From Glandiceps talaboti (Eukaryota > Hemichordata > Enteropneusta > Spengelidae): a stretch of 64,000 nucleotides of DNA. The DNA lies in NCBI RefSeq assembly GCF_964340395.1, contig NC_135550.1, positions 11,198,408 through 11,262,407 on the forward strand, given 5' to 3'. The notes below the pieces were generated by a model, which had not been told where the DNA came from, made no database searches, and saw only the letters and a program-made list of their open reading frames with translations. A program made the translations under genes and the position numbers. Within the stretch, counting starts at the first letter, position 1. Each line of letters opens with the position of its first letter. Shown piece after piece: positions 63,597 to 64,000 of the stretch.

Positions 63597-64000
63597 CTAT
63601 AAAGTATAAAGAATTGTGAAACAGTCAGTCAAAACTGTGTGCGTCTCAGAAATGAAAGGAAATAAAGGTAAAACTTTAGAGATATTTTAAGACCAAGCAA
63701 GCTTTCACCCAATCATTTTCTGAACAGAGAACAAACGCATCTTAGTTAATATTCATAAAAGAATCGCCACTCAACTAAATGCATTCATTGCATGATGAAC
63801 ACCATGATGATATCAAGGCTGCAGTTAGTTAGCTTTGTTAAATGGTAAAGTCCCCCAGTAAGCAGTTTGTGACATAAGACTCTGTTAACTACCGACATTC
63901 GAATAAATTAACAATCTAGATGTATAAATACATTGTGTCGATGAATCATACAAGTGTCTGAAGCATAATGAGTGTACCTGTATCAGTTTTCTGATCCGTG

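Overview
This is eukaryotic (metazoan) DNA. It is AT-rich, with long spliced genes, GT-AG introns, a non-LTR retrotransposon and unusually many long microsatellites. The protein family, the L2/CR1-type LINE and the foldback MITEs suit a marine invertebrate such as a hemichordate, amphioxus, echinoderm or lophotrochozoan. The sequence alone does not fix the species. No bacterial or viral gene, rRNA, tRNA or CRISPR array was found.

Almost everything coding is on the minus strand and belongs to one family: membrane-anchored phospholipase B1-like (PLB1) GDSL lipases in a head-to-tail cluster. From right to left: gene C (>63.6 to 43.8 kb; 5' end outside the window; at least three lipase repeats, then a Thr-rich stalk and membrane anchor); gene B (39.6 to 14.2 kb; signal peptide, three complete repeats, membrane anchor; 38 exons, 1170 aa); gene A (12.5 to 3.1 kb; signal peptide, one repeat, membrane anchor; 13 exons, 490 aa); and the signal-peptide exon of a fourth gene, Z (1307 to 1235), which leaves the window on the left. 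I built the exon models by hand from splice sites, phase and homology between repeats. All three models stay in frame across every junction (1473, 3513 and 3197 coding nt). Each repeat whose motif is in the window keeps the catalytic Ser (GDSI/GDSL), the GGND Asn and the Asp-x-x-His of block V (DCFH).

Gene C shows recent duplication inside the gene: successive repeats are nearly identical in exons and still alignable in introns, with a period of about 6.7 kb. One repeat has since gained two LINE insertions that the neighbouring repeats lack. One of these (about 44.6-47.9 kb) keeps an uninterrupted 962-codon frame, but an in-frame deletion has removed the reverse-transcriptase segment that holds the first catalytic Asp.

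Introns and spacers carry the rest: microsatellites, often compound; a family of TA-flanked foldback MITEs in gene A introns; a composite palindrome at 30.0-30.5 kb; a minisatellite-bearing dispersed repeat shared by genes B and C; and a LINE-like 3' end with a strong hairpin at 40.9 kb. The likely joint role of the genes is extracellular, membrane-tethered hydrolysis of phospholipids and lysophospholipids, as for intestinal brush-border PLB1 in vertebrates. The cluster has expanded both by whole-gene and by within-gene repeat duplication.
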